Assembly (NCBI GenBank): GCA_046723645.1 | Contig: JBKOUY010000147.1 | Location: 1 to 21,130 of the forward strand | Direction of reading: 5' to 3' | Length of the DNA stretch: 21,130 nt | Source: DASQUK01 sp046723645 | Lineage (GTDB): Bacteria > Actinomycetota > Acidimicrobiia > Acidimicrobiales > VFJN01 | In this document: positions 18,589 to 21,130 of the stretch, piece after piece | Position numbering within the stretch: the stretch's first letter is position 1 | Layout of the letters: each line of letters opens with the position of its first letter | Program-made: the position numbers and the translations under genes | The notes under the pieces: model-generated | The model's input: the letters and a program-made list of their open reading frames with translations, nothing else | What the model was told of the DNA's origin: nothing | Database searches by the model: none

Positions 18589-19977
18589 ATGACCGACACC
18601 CCCTGGCAGGGAGACGCCTGCTCGCTGGTCGACGCCTTCCGGTCCGGTGAGCGCAGCCCCAAGGAAGAGCTCGAGCTGGTCCTCGCCGCGATCGATCGCA
18701 GCGCACTCGACGCCTTGTGTCACCTCGCCACCGAGGACTCACGGCGGGAGGCCGCGAAGGCCGACGTGTCGCTGCCCTTCGGCGGTGTTCCCATCGGCGT
18801 CAAGGAGTTGGAGCCCGTCGAGGGTTGGCCCCGGGCCGAGGGCAGCCTGGTGTTCGCCGACCGGGTGGCCGACCACACGACGACCATGGTGCGGCGGCTG
18901 GAGGGCGCCGGCGTCGTCAAGGTGGGGCAGACGACCGCGAGCGAGTTCGGCGGCCTCAACGTGAGCGTCACCAAGCTCCACGGCGTGACCCACAACCCGT
19001 GGCAGCACGGACGCACTGCGGGCGGGTCGTCCGGTGGATCCGCCGCCGCGGTCGCCGGCGGGCTCCTGCCGATCGCCACCGGTGGCGACGGTGGCGGCTC
19101 GATCCGCATCCCCGCGGGGTTCTGCGGCCTCGTGGGGATGAAGGGCACGGCGGGCCGCATCCCCCGCGGCCCCCACACCGAGATCGCACCCCTCACGGTC
19201 GTGGTCGGATGCGTGGCGCGCTCGGTCCGCGACGTCGCCCGCTGGTTCGACGTCTGCTCGGGCTACGACCCTCGCGACCCCTACAGCCTGCCCCGCATCG
19301 ACGGCTGGGAGCGCGACCTCGGCAGCCGTGCCCTCGATGGCCTCCGGGTGGCCATCGTGCCCGACCTCGGGAACGCCGTGGTCCGGCCCGAGGTCGAGGC
19401 CGTGGTGCGGGACGCCGGTGAGGCGCTGGTGCGCGACGCCGGGCTGCGACTGGTCGACACGGAGGTGCGCCTGCCGCGCCTCGGCTTCGAGTGGGCGATG
19501 TCCAACCTGTCCCAGATTCGCCGGGTGCTCGACAGCCTGTGGCCGGCCTGCAAGGACGACATGACGCTGGAGATGGCGTTCGGGCTCGACCTGGCTGACC
19601 AGATGTTCAACCTGGAGATCGCGGCCAGGGTCGAGGCGCAGCGCACCGAGGCCAACGAGCGCATGGCCGACGTGTTCGACGACGTCGACGTGCTCGTCTG
19701 CGCTACCAACCCCGATGTGGCGTTCCCCGCCGACATCGGCATCAGCACCCGGGTGGGCGACGTGCCGGTGGGCCCGGAGAACAACGGCCTCCTGACCATC
19801 CCGGCCAACATCGTCGGCAACCCCGCCATCTCCGTGCCGGCGGGCACCGTGGACGGCCTGCCGGTCGGAATGCAGCTGATCGGACGCCACCACGACGACG
19901 CCCTGCTGCTCGACCTGGCACGCGTCGTCGAGCGCGAGCGGCCGTGGCCGCTGGTGGCCCGGGGCGCGCCCGTTTGA
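18589..19977 (+). CDS. Amidase-signature family hydrolase
   Basis: This 462-aa protein carries the Ser-cisSer-Lys triad of the amidase signature family. Lys72 is in PIGVKELEPV (Glu follows the Lys where Asp is usual), cis-Ser147 in GGSSGGSAAAVAGG and the nucleophile Ser171 in GDGGGSIRIPAGFCG, 24 residues after the cis-Ser as expected. The C-terminal LTIPANIVGNPAISVPAG and GLPVGMQLIG segments are also family hallmarks. It would hydrolyse an amide in the cytosol. It lacks GatA partners nearby (no gatB or gatC), so it is probably a catabolic amidase rather than a tRNA amidotransferase. ATG 18589 is preferred over the in-frame GTG at 18571 because it leaves room for a promoter. Confidence 0.93.
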   Translation: MTDTPWQGDACSLVDAFRSGERSPKEELELVLAAIDRSALDALCHLATEDSRREAAKADVSLPFGGVPIGVKELEPVEGWPRAEGSLVFADRVADHTTTMVRRLEGAGVVKVGQTTASEFGGLNVSVTKLHGVTHNPWQHGRTAGGSSGGSAAAVAGGLLPIATGGDGGGSIRIPAGFCGLVGMKGTAGRIPRGPHTEIAPLTVVVGCVARSVRDVARWFDVCSGYDPRDPYSLPRIDGWERDLGSRALDGLRVAIVPDLGNAVVRPEVEAVVRDAGEALVRDAGLRLVDTEVRLPRLGFEWAMSNLSQIRRVLDSLWPACKDDMTLEMAFGLDLADQMFNLEIAARVEAQRTEANERMADVFDDVDVLVCATNPDVAFPADIGISTRVGDVPVGPENNGLLTIPANIVGNPAISVPAGTVDGLPVGMQLIGRHHDDALLLDLARVVERERPWPLVARGAPV

Positions 19978-19980
19978 GGG

Positions 19981-19997
19981 CTGCGGGGGCACCGCAG
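19981..19997. terminator. Stem-loop between the convergent amidase and GNAT genes
   Basis: CTGCGG pairs perfectly with CCGCAG across a 5-nt loop (GGGCA) in the 38-nt spacer. There is no T-run on either side, so termination by this hairpin alone is uncertain. Confidence 0.35.
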
Positions 19998-20015
19998 GTG
20001 GCACCTCGTCGGCGG

Positions 20016-20951
20016 TCAGGCCATCACGATCCGGCGCGCCGTCACCCGGTAACCGGCGCGCTCGAACGCCGCCGCCATCGGGCGGTTGCCGGTATCGGTG
20101 TCGGCGATGATCCGAGCCGCCCCCTGGCCCACCAGGAACCTGGTGGCCTCGGCCAGCAGCCGGCCGACATGGCCGTGGCCCCGCTGCTCGGGCACGACGC
20201 CGATGTACGCGATCACGAACGCGTCGTAGTTGCGCGACGGCATGACCACGCCTGCGAGCGCGCCGTCGGCCGTGTGGGCCAGCCGCCACCACTCCCGGGG
20301 CGCCGGCATCCACTCGAGGTCGTCGAGCTGGATGCGGGCCGCGGCGGCGGCGCCGTGGCGCTCGATGTCGCGCCGGGCGTACGCGTCGAGCGTCCCGACG
20401 TTGACGCGCTCGAGGACCGCCAGCAGCTCGGCCTCGTCGACCGGAGCGAACGTCAGCCGGTCGTCCGGGGTCGGTAGGCCCGTCATCGCCGCCACCCACT
20501 CGATCCGCAGTCGCTCGACGAACGGACGCAGGCCCGCCTGGCCGGCGGCATCGGTCCGCTCGTCGACGTCCCGGCGGACGTCGGCGCGGTCGTGCCAGTC
20601 GGCCGGCAGGAACAGGTGGTACTCGGGGAATCCGCCGCCATCCGTGTGGACGTGTTCCGCGGCGACGCGCAGCAGCTCCCCTCCGACCGCGACCCGATCG
20701 TGCGGCCCGGCGAGGTCGAACCAGTCGAGCGCGATGGGGTGCTCGGAATCGGGTGCACCCCACCACGCCGCCCGGGCCACCACCCGGCCGTCCCGCTCGG
20801 CCACCCACGTCCACTCCGGTCGATAGTGGTTCTTGGCAGCGGTGGCCAGGAAGTCGCGACCGGGTGGGCCGTAGGAGGCCCCATCCAGGGCCAAGAAGCG
20901 GCCGAGATCGGCGGCGGCGAGCGGGCGGATGGTGAGGTTCGGAACGGTCAC
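20016..20951 (-). CDS. GNAT-family N-acetyltransferase, probably a tandem GNAT fold
   Basis: The C-terminal half of this 311-aa protein is a clear GNAT domain. It has AHTADGALAGVVMPSR on strands 2-4, then YIGVVPEQRGHGHVGRLLAEAT with the acetyl-CoA loop QRGHGH at 256-261, and NRPMAAAFERAGYRV at the end. The N-terminal half (TIRPLAAADLGRFLALD, then WTWVAERDGRVVARAAWW) resembles a second, degenerate GNAT unit lacking the pyrophosphate-binding loop. Tandem GNATs of this length include mycothiol synthase-like proteins, but nothing here fixes the substrate. GTG 20951 is chosen because GGAGG lies 5 nt upstream. The frame continues further upstream but without a comparable ribosome binding site. Confidence 0.85.
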   Translation of the reverse strand: MTVPNLTIRPLAAADLGRFLALDGASYGPPGRDFLATAAKNHYRPEWTWVAERDGRVVARAAWWGAPDSEHPIALDWFDLAGPHDRVAVGGELLRVAAEHVHTDGGGFPEYHLFLPADWHDRADVRRDVDERTDAAGQAGLRPFVERLRIEWVAAMTGLPTPDDRLTFAPVDEAELLAVLERVNVGTLDAYARRDIERHGAAAAARIQLDDLEWMPAPREWWRLAHTADGALAGVVMPSRNYDAFVIAYIGVVPEQRGHGHVGRLLAEATRFLVGQGAARIIADTDTGNRPMAAAFERAGYRVTARRIVMA

Positions 20952-20956
20952 TTGCG

Positions 20957-20961
20957 CCTCC
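20957..20961 (-). promoter_or_regulatory. Shine-Dalgarno GGAGG that fixes the GNAT GTG start
   Basis: GGAGG on the minus strand sits 5 nt before the GTG at 20951. It is a perfect anti-16S core and selects this GTG over upstream in-frame candidates. Confidence 0.75.
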
Positions 20962-21014
20962 GCGGCCGGTGGCGGACGGCCCAAATTGTCACACCCCCTT
21001 GGGATACTGGGGCC

Positions 21015-21130
21015 ATGACCAAGCAACTCACCCTCATCGCCGGCTCCCGCCGAGGTCGGCCACCCGCTTGGCGGCTCGACGAACAGACTCGCGAAATCGG
21101 GCGCAAGGGCCTCGTCGAGGCCCGGGCCGC
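21015..21130 (+). CDS. Start of a small hypothetical protein, truncated by the window end
   Basis: An ATG at 21015 opens a frame that stays open to the window end (38 codons). The visible residues are basic: MTKQLTLIAGSRRGRPP, then AWRLDEQTREIGRKG and LVEARA. I recall short actinobacterial hypotheticals with a WRLDExTRxxGRxGxxxAR pattern, but cannot name a family. GATACT ends 6 nt before the ATG, similar to the other start-proximal hexamers in the window, and no Shine-Dalgarno is present. The gene is divergent from the GNAT gene, with 63 nt between the starts. The product length and any downstream domain are unknown. Confidence 0.6.
   Translation, partial: MTKQLTLIAGSRRGRPPAWRLDEQTREIGRKGLVEARA

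Overview
The window is about 21 kb of very GC-rich, densely packed bacterial chromosome. Recurrent GTG starts, two F420-type luciferase-like oxidoreductases, a DUF222/13E12-type HNH remnant, a PD-(D/E)XK nuclease with an AddB-like Fe-S cysteine pattern and above all a complete conservon (cvnABCD) point to Actinomycetota. The protein mix (DUF6351, LLM, SDR, TesB-like thioesterase, amidase) resembles Acidimicrobiia; that placement is from memory and inferred, not proven. I see no rRNA, tRNA, CRISPR array, transposase or phage gene, and no gene-free stretch over 300 bases.

Left end (1-4676): a truncated HNH endonuclease remnant abuts a leftward operon of SnoaL-like protein, TetR regulator and DoxX-like membrane protein. 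A rightward series follows: alpha/beta hydrolase, RecB-like nuclease, PAP2 phosphatase and a one-cysteine DsbA-like protein. Middle (4718-11178): a 66-aa hypothetical and a YceH-like protein point left. A rightward group then encodes an LLM oxidoreductase, an SDR dehydrogenase, a large secreted DUF6351 protein and a Mug-type DNA glycosylase with an odd N-terminus.

Right half: a metallo-beta-lactamase-fold hydrolase points left and overlaps the tail of mug. Divergent from it is the conservon: CvnA histidine kinase, CvnB roadblock protein, CvnC (DUF742) and CvnD small GTPase, joined by 4-bp stop/start overlaps. CvnD meets a convergent DedA protein at a shared CTAG that supplies both stop codons. 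A leftward thioesterase-LLM pair, a rightward amidase, a leftward GNAT protein and the start of a small rightward gene complete the window.

How the genes work together: the conservon is the one clear multi-protein system. Its kinase-like CvnA would sense at the membrane and act with CvnB and CvnC on the CvnD GTPase. Its sensor part appears to be a multi-helix membrane domain with an EAHFHFF motif, which I associate with diguanylate-cyclase-type proteins. The LLM/SDR/DUF6351 and thioesterase/LLM/amidase groups suggest catabolism of ester- or amide-containing hydrophobic compounds, but no substrate can be named. A repeated promoter layout is visible: TAnnnT hexamers 7-9 nt before start codons, with no Shine-Dalgarno sequence, implying widespread leaderless transcripts. 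One of these appears to drive a 15-codon leader ORF whose stop overlaps an ATG of the DedA frame.
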